Shown: positions 54,414-62,114 of the stretch, one piece after another
How the letters are laid out: each line of letters starts with the position of its first letter
How positions within the stretch are numbered: the first letter of the stretch is position 1
Assembly (NCBI GenBank): GCA_964490175.1
Contig: CAZBAI010000004.1
Location: 1-64,000, forward strand
DNA length: 64,000 bases
Direction of reading: 5' to 3'
Origin: RGIG3077 sp964490175
Lineage (GTDB): Bacteria; Bacillota; Clostridia; Oscillospirales; Ruminococcaceae
Notes under the pieces: generated by a model
Seen by the model: only the letters and a program-made list of their open reading frames with translations
Database searches by the model: none
What the model was told of the DNA's origin: nothing
Position numbers and translations under genes: made by a program

Positions 54414-55871
54414 TCAGAAGCAATAGCTGACAGGGTCACGGTCGCACTCGGAAATAAGCACCTCAACGCCTGTTGTATTGTTGATAATAAGCTGTTTTAG
54501 TTTGGGAAGAATAATTCTTTCGGTATGGTAATGACCGCAGTCAAACAGGGAAACCCCAAGATTTTTCGCTTCAATCCATACGCTGTGTTTAACATCGCCC
54601 GTGATAAGCGCATCAACGCCCTTATCTGCCGCAATTTTCAGCGCAGAGCCGCCGCTCCCCGAGCAATAAGCCAATGTTTTTATTTTTTTTGCGCCCTTAA
54701 CATAGCGCACAACGCTGCACCCGAAAACATTTTTAAGGATTTTTGCGGCCTCATCGGGACAAAGCTCGTTTTCCAGTTCGCAAATCCTGCCATAGCCGAT
54801 ATCATCGGAGATTTTTTCAAAAATCTCACCCTTCAAAGCTATACCGAGAGGCTTTTCTATCATATCGAAAAGCACATCGTTCACGCCGCCTGCTGCCATA
54901 TCAAGACTTGTGTGAGCGCATATTGCGGCAATATTTTCATGTGCAAGCATATAGGGCACGCTTTCGGCACAAAGTCGCTTTATGGGAGAAAAAATCACAG
55001 GATGGTGCGAAACAATGAGCTGTGCGCCGAGTTTGCTTGCTTCTCTAACGGTTTCGGCGGTGATATCAAGCGATAACAGCACCTTTGAAACCTCGCCGTT
55101 CATTGAGCCGACGATCAGACCGGAGTTATCATAGCTCTCTTGCAAATTAAACGGAGCAAGCACATCTATTATATCATATATTTCTGAAATTGTCATCTTT
55201 TTTCTATCCGATTTTTGCAATATTTTTTGCGAAATTTTGGTGAAAATGTCAGCTTTTTCAATGTTTCCCGAAGCATAAAGACCTTTTGCGGCGTTATAAA
55301 ACCTTTTTGCCTGAAATTGTGCGTATTTTTTTCCGCTCTCAAGTGAAACATCAAGCTTGCCGACAGCGGCAAAAACATCTGTCAGCGGAGAAGAAATTCC
55401 GCAATAGCAAGCCTGCATTACCGCATAGTTAAATTTGCCGTCGCAAACGGCTTTTTCGCAAAGCGTTTCAAAGCCGTTTTCGCTCAACTTGCGCCTAAGC
55501 ACATCGGCTTTGCTTTGCGGCTGCAAGATTAAATTCACGCCGCATTTAAGCCAATTCGCTTTGGGCGAAAAAATAATATCGCAAATGGTTTCACCGCCCA
55601 TTCCCGCAATGATTACATCGGTTATGCCGTTAGGGCAAACATCGTCAAGTCCGTCGGATTTGAGCGTTTTTATTGCGTTTGAAAGCTGTGAGCGTGCAAT
55701 ATTCTTCCTTGCACTTTCAAGCGGTCCGTCGGCAATATCGCACGCAAGCGCCCTTTTGCAGATGCCTTTTTCAACCAAATATACAGGCAAAAGCGCATGG
55801 TCTGTGCCGACATCGCAGGCAAAATCGCCCTTAACAAAATCCGCACATAATTTCAGCCTTTCACAAAGCAT
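54414..55871 (-). CDS. TrmK-Nif3 fusion: tRNA (adenine22-N1)-methyltransferase plus NIF3-like metal protein
   Basis: A 485-residue protein uniting two families usually encoded by adjacent genes. Residues 1-225 are TrmK: MLCERLKLCADFVKG, the SAM motif ACDVGTDHALLPVYL, and IIAGMGGETI. From MTISEIYDIIDVLAPFNLQESYDNSG (about 227) onward comes the NIF3/YqfO dinuclear-metal protein with LIVSHHPVIF, CAHTSLDMA and GHYHTE metal ligands. There is no stop between the parts; a weak GGATAG lies before the internal ATG, so the second part could also start alone. TrmK methylates A22 of tRNA; the role of Nif3 is unclear. Overlaps the DUF1858 gene by one base. Confidence 0.9.
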   Translation of the reverse strand: MLCERLKLCADFVKGDFACDVGTDHALLPVYLVEKGICKRALACDIADGPLESARKNIARSQLSNAIKTLKSDGLDDVCPNGITDVIIAGMGGETICDIIFSPKANWLKCGVNLILQPQSKADVLRRKLSENGFETLCEKAVCDGKFNYAVMQACYCGISSPLTDVFAAVGKLDVSLESGKKYAQFQAKRFYNAAKGLYASGNIEKADIFTKISQKILQKSDRKKMTISEIYDIIDVLAPFNLQESYDNSGLIVGSMNGEVSKVLLSLDITAETVREASKLGAQLIVSHHPVIFSPIKRLCAESVPYMLAHENIAAICAHTSLDMAAGGVNDVLFDMIEKPLGIALKGEIFEKISDDIGYGRICELENELCPDEAAKILKNVFGCSVVRYVKGAKKIKTLAYCSGSGGSALKIAADKGVDALITGDVKHSVWIEAKNLGVSLFDCGHYHTERIILPKLKQLIINNTTGVEVLISECDRDPVSYCF

Positions 55872-56071
55872 TATTTTGCGTTAAAATAAGCGTTAAGTTT
55901 TTCAACCAGCACATTTGCGTCAACGCCGTGAACAGCGCAGGCTTCTTCAATGGTTTCGCCTCTTGAAGCGGGGCAGCCAAGGCAGTGCATACCCATTTCC
56001 ATAAAGAAAGGTGCGGTATCGAAATCGGCATCGAGAATATCGCCTATAATAGAATTTTTTGTAACAGTCAT
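55871..56071 (-). CDS. DUF1858 domain protein
   Basis: A 66-residue protein made of one DUF1858 domain: TKNSIIGDILDADFDTAPFFMEMGMHCLGCPAS, with the Gly-x-x-Cys-Leu-Gly-Cys pair typical of this hybrid-cluster/iron-repair associated family. GGAGT precedes the ATG. The two cysteines could bind a metal or be redox active. It is coupled (TAATG) to the TrmK-Nif3 gene. Confidence 0.92.
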   Translation of the reverse strand: MTVTKNSIIGDILDADFDTAPFFMEMGMHCLGCPASRGETIEEACAVHGVDANVLVEKLNAYFNAK

Positions 56072-56097
56072 TAAAATTTACTCCTTTATCTTTTTAT

Positions 56098-56142
56098 CAT
56101 AAAGAAAGCGCAACCGCTTGTAAAGGGCTGCGCTCTTGAACC
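56098..56142 (-). terminator. Terminator after the zinc-ribbon gene
   Basis: AGCGCAACC (56107-56115) pairs with GGGCTGCGCT (56125-56134), with a TTTCTTT run on the minus strand. Confidence 0.65.
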
Positions 56143-56418
56143 TTATTCAGCGTTCTTCTTTGCAAAGCAATCGCTGCAGTATACAGGTCTGTCTTCTCTC
56201 GGTCTGAAAGGAATTTTAGCCTCTCCGCCGCAAGCAGCACAGGTTGCAACAAACATTTCTCTGTCGGCTCTCGAAGAATTTTTTCTTGCATCTCTGCAAG
56301 ATTTGCATCTCTGAGGCTCGTTTTCAAAGCCTTTTTCAGCATAAAACTCCTGCTCGCCGGCTGTGAATACGAATTCGTTTCCGCACTCCTTGCAAACTAA
56401 TGTCTTGTCTTCGTACAT
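56143..56418 (-). CDS. Small zinc-ribbon protein
   Basis: A 91-residue cytoplasmic protein with two zinc sites. The first is CKECG with RCKSCRDAR, of the zinc-ribbon type found in probable zinc-binding small proteins; the second is CAACG with CSDCF at the C-terminus. The middle is AGEQEFYAEKGFENEPQRC. Such proteins are common in Clostridia, often well expressed, and of unknown role. GAGGGT precedes the ATG. Confidence 0.88.
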   Translation of the reverse strand: MYEDKTLVCKECGNEFVFTAGEQEFYAEKGFENEPQRCKSCRDARKNSSRADREMFVATCAACGGEAKIPFRPREDRPVYCSDCFAKKNAE

Positions 56419-56447
56419 AGATTTACCCTCACTATGATTAAAATTTT

Positions 56448-56516
56448 AGACCCGAGGACGGACTTGCACCGACACCTTTGATAAAACAACGCTCTTGAAA
56501 ATTAAGCTACTTGGTC
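56448..56516 (-). ncRNA. tRNA-like element, probably degenerate
   Basis: Read on the minus strand this 69-base stretch begins GACC and ends GGTC (4-bp acceptor end), has a D-arm-like TAGCTTAATTTTCAAGAGC with stem GCTT/GAGC, and a T-arm-like GGTGCAAGTCC. The anticodon stem is poor (mostly G-T pairs), the acceptor has two mismatches, and the length is short for a tRNA. It is not a normal tRNA gene; a relic or a tRNA-like leader of the zinc-ribbon gene (30 bases downstream) is possible. Confidence 0.4.
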
Positions 56517-56672
56517 ATTTTCGTTTTTGCGGAATGAATCGCCAAAGCCTACACCCCACAATGCAATCATACTCTGAAATTCAAGACTTGTCAAGTTTTT
56601 ATTATCTTTTTTTGTATAAATCAGCGTTTTGGACGAAATGAAAATCGGTTTTTATGCAGTTTTCACAACAAC

Positions 56673-56890
56673 AAAGACGTGCTTTCCACGGAAAACACGT
56701 CTTTTAAATCGATAATACTCAATACATAAAATATTCAATTGATTAAAATCGGAGCAAAGCGTGATAAGCTCGCTTAATCACGATGCGACGATTGCAACCG
56801 TCGCACAAGAGCTTTTGCTCCGTAAGGATTTCAGTGGGAGATTTATACTCTCACTGAAAATCTGAAATGGAACCCGCCGCCTAAGAGGCG
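56673..56890. ncRNA. Cluster of strong hairpins, candidate structured RNA
   Basis: Five helices lie in 218 bases without an open frame: 56673-56705 (stem of about 14 bp); an outer stem 56750-56760 with 56811-56822 that holds two hairpins (56760-56782 and 56784-56805, the latter a perfect 7-bp stem); 56827-56862 (14 bp, 7-base loop); 56878-56890 (5 bp). The outer stem with two inner hairpins makes a three-way junction. It lies in the 3' region of the second GH5 gene. Strand is uncertain. The part 56517-56672 shows nothing I recognise. Confidence 0.45.
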
Positions 56891-56910
56891 TATGGACATC
56901 TGCGACATGG

Positions 56911-58650
56911 TTATTTAAGCGCATTCATCATAGCATCGACAATTCCGGGATAATACATCTGACAGGTTGACCTGTTGAGCAAACCGAAAAGCTCTCCGCT
57001 TCCCGAAACGAGTCCGTTATCCCACCAAATGCAGGGAATTGAGTAGCTTGCGGCTTTTCCGATATAATATGCCGCCCAAGTTTCACGCTGTGCGTCGTTA
57101 TTCTTATTCATAGCGCCAAATTCGCCGAGCACCACGGGAATGCCTTTGGAAATGAACTTTGAGTTGATTGTTTGGAACAGCGAATCAATACTGTAATAAT
57201 CGGTAAAGCTTGATGTGCCCGAAGTGTTGAGCGCAAAGTCATAGGGCGTGTATGCGTGGAGCGACACCATAACTTTGTTTGCCGGGTCATTGGGAAGAAC
57301 AAATTCATTCAAAACCGCGTCATATGTCGAAGCCGCATATGTGGGAACCATGAGCCAGCGCTGTGCGTTGTTGCCGCCCGTGGCACGAATAGCGTTTACG
57401 CAAACCTGATTATATGAGTTGATGACCTGACGTGCCTCGGAGGTGCCTCCTGTCCATTCGGTCGATTCTCCCACAAGGCGAGGCTCGTTCATGACCTCGA
57501 AAATCAGATAATCGTCATAATCTTTAAATCGGTTTGCGATTTGCGTCCAAAGTTTTTCAAGCCTTGCTTCGCATTCGCTTTGGTTTGCGTATTTCGGCTT
57601 AAGCCAGTCGTTTTCGTGGTGGATATTGATTATGCAGTACATATCGTTTGCGACAACGTAATCAACAACTTCCTGCACACGGTTGAGCCACGCTTCATCA
57701 ATTGTATAATCGGGTGCGCTGCCGGTATGATTCATATACGTCGTGGGTATGCGCACCGTATTAAAGCCGGCATCCTTTACGGCATCAATCATGTTCTTGG
57801 TCGTAATGGGATTTCCCCAGTAAGTTTCGGCTTGTGAAACGCCCAGCGAAACGCCGTAATCTGCGTGCGAATCAAGCGTATTTCCGAGATTCCAGCCGAT
57901 TTTCATATCCGCCATAAGCTCAAATCCGGTAATATCTCTTATATCGTCATCGCCCGAAGCGGGGTTGTAGATGCCGAGCAGCAGCCTTTTGAGAATAAGT
58001 GAATCAACGCTCGAAAACACATCGTCGGAGTTAAGGTCTGCGGCTTCGTTGCAAACATCGGAAGTTCTGAGGACATATGCGTTCAGCAAAGCAAGGTCGG
58101 CAAAGTCAAGCGTGCCGTCGGCATTTGCGTCGCCTCTGACCGAAGTAAATTCCAAAACGCCGGAATTTCCGCCCTCAACATTTACTCCTACTTTTTCGAT
58201 TGTGATTTCGGAGTTTGTGCCCCACCAATATTGAATGTGAAGCGAATTTGCGGTGTGATCATAGTATGAGCTTATGTCCGAAACATCGTATGCGGCGGTG
58301 AAATTGCCCGTATATGCCGTTGCGGAATCCATATACCAGTTATTTTCAAGCCCTGCGGCTTGGTCAACGCCGAAGCCTATAGCCACCTGAGATTGGGTGC
58401 CGCCGGATACCGAAACCAAAATTTCCTCAATCGAAGCGCTTGACGGTATATCGGCTATCGAAAGAATATATTCTCCTCCGTTTGTCGATGTCGCAATAGA
58501 TTCGTTTGCGGTGTAAACGTAATCGCAGTTGTTAATGTCCGTGCCGACTACCTCGCCTGCTGAAACAGGCACAGCGGAAAGCAGTGAAACCGCACCGACT
58601 GCAAATGCGCCCGAAAGGGCAATCAGCTTTTTCAGCTTTTGTTTAAACAT
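56911..58650 (-). CDS. Secreted GH5 endoglucanase-type enzyme with internal dockerin (second)
   Basis: A 579-residue exported enzyme. ATG at 58650 follows GGAGG. Residues 1-32 are a signal peptide. A beta-rich module (about 35-168) may bind carbohydrate. Residues 173-228 are a type I dockerin (GDANADGTLDFADLALLNAYVL, then DLNSDDVFSSVDSLILKRLLL). The GH5 domain (about 245-575) has IGWNLGNTLDSH, FEVMNEP with acid/base Glu389 and VVLGEFG with nucleophile Glu510. The module order signal-CBM-dockerin-GH5 matches the other GH5 gene but the two are clearly diverged. Monocistronic, with its own promoter and operator. Confidence 0.93.
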   Translation of the reverse strand: MFKQKLKKLIALSGAFAVGAVSLLSAVPVSAGEVVGTDINNCDYVYTANESIATSTNGGEYILSIADIPSSASIEEILVSVSGGTQSQVAIGFGVDQAAGLENNWYMDSATAYTGNFTAAYDVSDISSYYDHTANSLHIQYWWGTNSEITIEKVGVNVEGGNSGVLEFTSVRGDANADGTLDFADLALLNAYVLRTSDVCNEAADLNSDDVFSSVDSLILKRLLLGIYNPASGDDDIRDITGFELMADMKIGWNLGNTLDSHADYGVSLGVSQAETYWGNPITTKNMIDAVKDAGFNTVRIPTTYMNHTGSAPDYTIDEAWLNRVQEVVDYVVANDMYCIINIHHENDWLKPKYANQSECEARLEKLWTQIANRFKDYDDYLIFEVMNEPRLVGESTEWTGGTSEARQVINSYNQVCVNAIRATGGNNAQRWLMVPTYAASTYDAVLNEFVLPNDPANKVMVSLHAYTPYDFALNTSGTSSFTDYYSIDSLFQTINSKFISKGIPVVLGEFGAMNKNNDAQRETWAAYYIGKAASYSIPCIWWDNGLVSGSGELFGLLNRSTCQMYYPGIVDAMMNALK

Positions 58651-58698
58651 AATTTCCTCCAGATAAAAAAATTTTAACGAACTAATATCAGCCATTTG

Positions 58699-58727
58699 AT
58701 TGTAGCATTTTATATAAATTTAGTCAA
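58699..58727 (-). promoter_or_regulatory. Promoter of the second GH5 gene
   Basis: Minus strand TTGACT (58722-58727), 17-base spacer, TACAAT (58699-58704). Confidence 0.75.
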
Positions 58728-58760
58728 CGCCAATACAGCCGATTTTACAAAAATTTAATT

Positions 58761-58774
58761 TAAAAACGTTTACA
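58761..58774. promoter_or_regulatory. Operator, cre / LacI-family type, at the second GH5 gene
   Basis: TAAAAACGTTTACA shares the 10-base core AACGTTTACA with the site at 47246-47259. Here it lies about 34 bases upstream of the -35, a position more typical of activation or looping than simple blockage. Confidence 0.6.
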
Positions 58775-58809
58775 TTTTGTGCGATATAGGGCATATTGTA
58801 AAATTTCGA

Positions 58810-58848
58810 CAAAAAAATGCCGCAACTTTGAAAAAACAAAATTGCGGC
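58810..58848 (-). terminator. Terminator of ung
   Basis: GCCGCAA (58819-58825) pairs with TTGCGGC (58842-58848); the minus strand continues with ATTTTTTT. Confidence 0.85.
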
Positions 58849-58857
58849 AGAAATAAC

Positions 58858-59532
58858 TTATGTACTTTTCAAATCCCAGTTGATTTGACTAAGACCGTTT
58901 TTTTTCAAAAACTCATTGGCTTTTGAAAAATGAGCACAGCCGAAAAATCCGTTATACGCCGAAAGGGGCGAAGGGTGTGCGCAGGTGAGAACAAGATGTT
59001 GCTTTTCCGTTACAAGCCTTGCCTTTGCACGTGCATTTGCGCCCCAAAGCATAAAAACAACAGGTTCGCTTCGCCGGTTGAGAAGCTCGATTATCCTGTC
59101 GGTGAGAATTTCCCAACCGATGCCCTTGTGACTGTTCGCCGCACCCTTTCGCACGGTGAGCACCGTATTTAAAAGCAAAACGCCGCTTTGCGCCCATTTT
59201 GTCAATTCGGTAATTCCCGTATTGTCAACGCCGATGTCGCTTTTGATTTCCTTATAAATATTCACAAGCGAGGGCGGTGCGGCGTTGCCCTGCTTTACCG
59301 AAAAGCAAAGTCCGTGCGCCTGATTCGGCTCGTGATATGGGTCTTGCCCGATTATTACGGCACGCACATCGGAATAAGACGTGTACTTAAGAGCGTTGAA
59401 AATGTCATACATATCCGGATAAACCGTTTGCGTTTGATATTCATGCATGAGGATTTTTCGCAATTTCAAATAATATTCGCTTTCAAATTCGCTTTTGAGA
59501 AGCTCGTCCCATTCATTTCCTATATTGACCAT
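58858..59532 (-). CDS. ung: Uracil-DNA glycosylase
   Basis: A 224-residue family 1 glycosylase that removes uracil from DNA. The water-activating motif is VIIGQDPYHEPNQAHGLCFSV, the uracil pocket MLWGANA and the DNA-intercalation loop AHPSPLSAYNGFFG; all key residues are present. ATG at 59532 has GAGG nine bases before; an ATG two codons earlier is too close to it. Single gene. Confidence 0.97.
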   Translation of the reverse strand: MVNIGNEWDELLKSEFESEYYLKLRKILMHEYQTQTVYPDMYDIFNALKYTSYSDVRAVIIGQDPYHEPNQAHGLCFSVKQGNAAPPSLVNIYKEIKSDIGVDNTGITELTKWAQSGVLLLNTVLTVRKGAANSHKGIGWEILTDRIIELLNRRSEPVVFMLWGANARAKARLVTEKQHLVLTCAHPSPLSAYNGFFGCAHFSKANEFLKKNGLSQINWDLKST

Positions 59533-59678
59533 AAACATTTTCCTCTTTTTACATATTAAGCAATGCTTGCCAAAGCCTGTGATGTGATGTATAATAAAAA
59601 TGCGGATTAAAATGCAAAAAGCCTATACATCATCTTTGCATTTAAAACACAAAATCAACAAAAATCAGGGTGATTGAT

Positions 59679-60137
59679 TTGAATTATATGGAATATTGCA
59701 TTAAGCTTGCGAAAGAAGCCATGCAAATGGGCGAAGTTCCCGTCGGAGCGATTGTTGTGCAGCGAAAAAGCGGCGAAATTATCGGCACGGGCTTTAACCG
59801 AAGAGAAACCGATTCCGACCCGGTAGCCCACGCCGAGGTCATAGCTATAAGAAAAGCCGCACGCAAGCTCGGCTCGTGGCGGCTTTCGGGCTGTGATTTG
59901 TATGTGACTTTAGAGCCGTGCGCAATGTGCTGCGGCGCCATCATAAATTCACGCATAGAAAGAGTATATTTCGGCGCTTACGATTTAAACGCCGGCTGTG
60001 TGCATTCGATGACCGATATGTTTGTTATGCCGTTTAACCACAGACCGGAGGCATACGGCGGAATAATGGAACACGAATGCTCGGCGATTTTGAAAGATTT
60101 TTTTGAAAAAAAACGCAAAATCACGCAAAAAGTTTAA
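59679..60137 (+). CDS. tadA: tRNA-specific adenosine deaminase
   Basis: A 152-residue deaminase that converts wobble A34 to inosine in tRNA-Arg. TTG at 59679 lies behind AGGGTGAT; the GTG at 59670 is inside that ribosome binding site. The zinc motifs are HAEVIAIRKA (His and catalytic Glu) and LEPCAMCCGAI (two Cys). MTDMFVMPFNHRPEAYGGI is the tRNA-contacting C-terminal part. It overlaps the convergent membrane-protein gene by 17 bases. Confidence 0.95.
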   Translation: MNYMEYCIKLAKEAMQMGEVPVGAIVVQRKSGEIIGTGFNRRETDSDPVAHAEVIAIRKAARKLGSWRLSGCDLYVTLEPCAMCCGAIINSRIERVYFGAYDLNAGCVHSMTDMFVMPFNHRPEAYGGIMEHECSAILKDFFEKKRKITQKV

Positions 60138-60630
60138 TAAAAATTTCGGGGAAACCGTAGCAGATAACGCACATTATTGCGGCGGCAATGCATACGCCGA
60201 GCAAAATTGCGGGCACTGCTTTTTTAAGTTTTATGCGGCGAAGAACCGCAATCAGCGCCCCTGTCCATGCGCCCGTTCCGGGAAGCGGAATACCGACAAA
60301 AAACATCAAAAAATAAAATTCGCCCTTTTCCATGGTTTCGCTCTTGTTCATCGATTTGTTTTCAAGATATACAACAAATTTGCAAAGCCCCGGTATGTTG
60401 TGCTTTTTGATTGCGTCAAAAATTTTGTCAATAAATAAAAGAATAAACGGAATCGGGATAATGTTGCCCAAAATGCACACCCAAATCGCTTTCCAAAGCC
60501 CTATATTAAGAAGCCTTGCGGCGATAATTCCTCCTCGCAGCTCTACAAGAGGGAGAATCGAAACGAGAAAAGGTATCAGCCAATCGGGTATTCCCCTTTC
60601 GGCAAGCCATGTGGTTAAGGTTTCAGCCAT
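60121..60630 (-). CDS. Small multidrug-export-family (COG2426) membrane protein
   Basis: A 169-residue protein starting at ATG 60630 after AAAGGAA. It has about four membrane segments and the COG2426 signatures LPLVELRGGIIAAR and FFVGIPLPGTGAWTGALIAVL. The family is annotated as putative small multidrug export proteins, but transport has not been shown for this branch as far as I know. Single gene, tail-to-tail with tadA. Confidence 0.9.
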   Translation of the reverse strand: MAETLTTWLAERGIPDWLIPFLVSILPLVELRGGIIAARLLNIGLWKAIWVCILGNIIPIPFILLFIDKIFDAIKKHNIPGLCKFVVYLENKSMNKSETMEKGEFYFLMFFVGIPLPGTGAWTGALIAVLRRIKLKKAVPAILLGVCIAAAIMCVICYGFPEIFIKLFA

Positions 60631-60721
60631 AATTTGAGTATTCCTTTCATTTTGCTGTTTAAAAAACAAATATAGTATCTCACAATTTGAAATATTAGTC
60701 AAGGTTTTTTTGAAAAAAATA

Positions 60722-60750
60722 TTGTTTCTCGGTGCATTTTGTGATATTAT
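60722..60750 (+). promoter_or_regulatory. Promoter of the membrane/sensor/cca operon
   Basis: TTGTTT (60722-60727), 17-base spacer, TATTAT (60745-60750), with AAAGGAGGG before the TTG start at 60806. Confidence 0.65.
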
Positions 60751-60805
60751 AGATGTGTGCGAAAAGCTTTGCGCAGTTTTTCGCTTGCAAAGGAGGGCTT
60801 GAATC

Positions 60806-61165
60806 TTGAAAAAATATTTGTCCGAATATTTGCAGATGATTGAGGAAATTTTAAAATCCATGCCGAAAGATGTTGACATCGGCAAGCTGAAAAGCGAGCA
60901 TTTGACGAAAATTTCTTTTATGCAGCACGAAAGGCTTGTGCATTTTCTTGTGACAATGCTTGTCGCAGTTGTACTTATTATCAGCATTTGCGCATATGTT
61001 ACAGAAGGTTCGCTTTTGCTTTTGCCGCTTGTGCTGCTGCTATTGTGTTTGCTTGTGCCTTATATAGCGCACTATTACTTTTTGGAAAACAGCGTGCAGC
61101 AAATGTACAGGCAGTATGACGATATATGCAAATGGGAAGAAGAGAGGAAAAATGTCGGAAAATAA
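60806..61165 (+). CDS. Small two-helix membrane protein, unknown function
   Basis: A 119-residue protein with TTG start after AAGGAGGG. Residues 1-45 are cytoplasmic and charged, two membrane helices follow (about 46-65 and 70-90), and the C-terminus is charged again. No family recognised. It overlaps the Cache-domain gene by 14 bases, so the two are translated together and may form a complex. Confidence 0.8.
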   Translation: MKKYLSEYLQMIEEILKSMPKDVDIGKLKSEHLTKISFMQHERLVHFLVTMLVAVVLIISICAYVTEGSLLLLPLVLLLLCLLVPYIAHYYFLENSVQQMYRQYDDICKWEEERKNVGK

Positions 61166-62114
61166 AAAATCAAAACTAAAAAAATACAGCGTGCGATATG
61201 CCGCAAGAAAACACAGGTTTGTTTTGGCTGTGCTCGTTATGGTTTCGGTATGTGTAATGGCTCTTTCATATTATTGCACCGGTGTTGTCGAAAAGCACCT
61301 CATTGATGAAATCATGGATGTGCGGCTTGATAATCTTGCACAGGCGGTTGAAGAAAGCGCAGAGGAAAAAGAACTTGTCTACGGAAGATTTGTCGATGAT
61401 TGCGAATGCAAAGCGCAGGCGATTGCCGTCATGATAGGTCAAAATCCCGCATTGATTGCCGATGAAATCGGCTTGGAGGAGCTTTTGGCGGTGACCGGCG
61501 TTGACGAAATAACCATTGCCGACAAGGACGGAAATATTATAAGGACTACGGCTTCATCATTTGATGACGATGTTTCTCTTGATGCCGTTTTTGCCGAGCA
61601 CGCAAACGACAAGAGCTTTTCGCAATCGATTACGGTAAAAAAAGGCGACGCCGATTACATTGTATCGGGAGTTTCGAGAAGAGATTCAGACGGCATACTT
61701 ACAATAGCCTGCTCGGCGCAAATGCTTCGCAGAATCGACGAATACACCTCAATAAGCGACGTTACATCACGTTATCCTCTTATGGAAAACGGAATTACGG
61801 CAATAATCAACCCCGATGATATGACATATCTCAGCCACACAAACTCAGAGCTTGTCGGAACGCTCACCGATATTCCTTTGCAAAAGCTCACCGATGAAAG
61901 CGGCAGCTTTTTTTGCAATGTAAACGGTGAAAACTGTTATGTAAAATATGAAAACAACGGCGAAAATATAATTTTGGGAGCAGTGCCGAAAGACGAAGTC
62001 TATGCGGGCAGAAACAAAGTTTTAAAATGGCTTGTGTTTGCCTGCGTTGCCTGTTGCTTTGCCGCAGCGCTTGCTTCGAGAAAGGTATTTCTTGACAAAC
62101 AGAAAAATGACTGA
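61152..62114 (+). CDS. Membrane-anchored Cache-type sensor without output domain
   Basis: A 320-residue protein. ATG at 61152 has GAGAGG just before it. It has a short basic cytoplasmic start, one membrane helix (about 22-43), an outside domain (about 45-290) and a second helix (about 293-312) with only a few residues after it. The outside domain has the features of a double Cache (PAS-like) sensor: ITIADKDGNIIRTT, an internal VSGVSRR segment and later ITAIINPDDMTYLSHTNSELVG. No kinase, HAMP, GGDEF or methyl-acceptor part follows, so output would need a partner. Overlaps cca by 8 bases. Confidence 0.75.
   Translation: MSENKKSKLKKYSVRYAARKHRFVLAVLVMVSVCVMALSYYCTGVVEKHLIDEIMDVRLDNLAQAVEESAEEKELVYGRFVDDCECKAQAIAVMIGQNPALIADEIGLEELLAVTGVDEITIADKDGNIIRTTASSFDDDVSLDAVFAEHANDKSFSQSITVKKGDADYIVSGVSRRDSDGILTIACSAQMLRRIDEYTSISDVTSRYPLMENGITAIINPDDMTYLSHTNSELVGTLTDIPLQKLTDESGSFFCNVNGENCYVKYENNGENIILGAVPKDEVYAGRNKVLKWLVFACVACCFAAALASRKVFLDKQKND

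Noticed and set aside
56448..56516. A normal tRNA gene
   Set aside because: The anticodon stem does not pair well, the acceptor stem has two mismatches and the element is too short, so it is reported only as tRNA-like.
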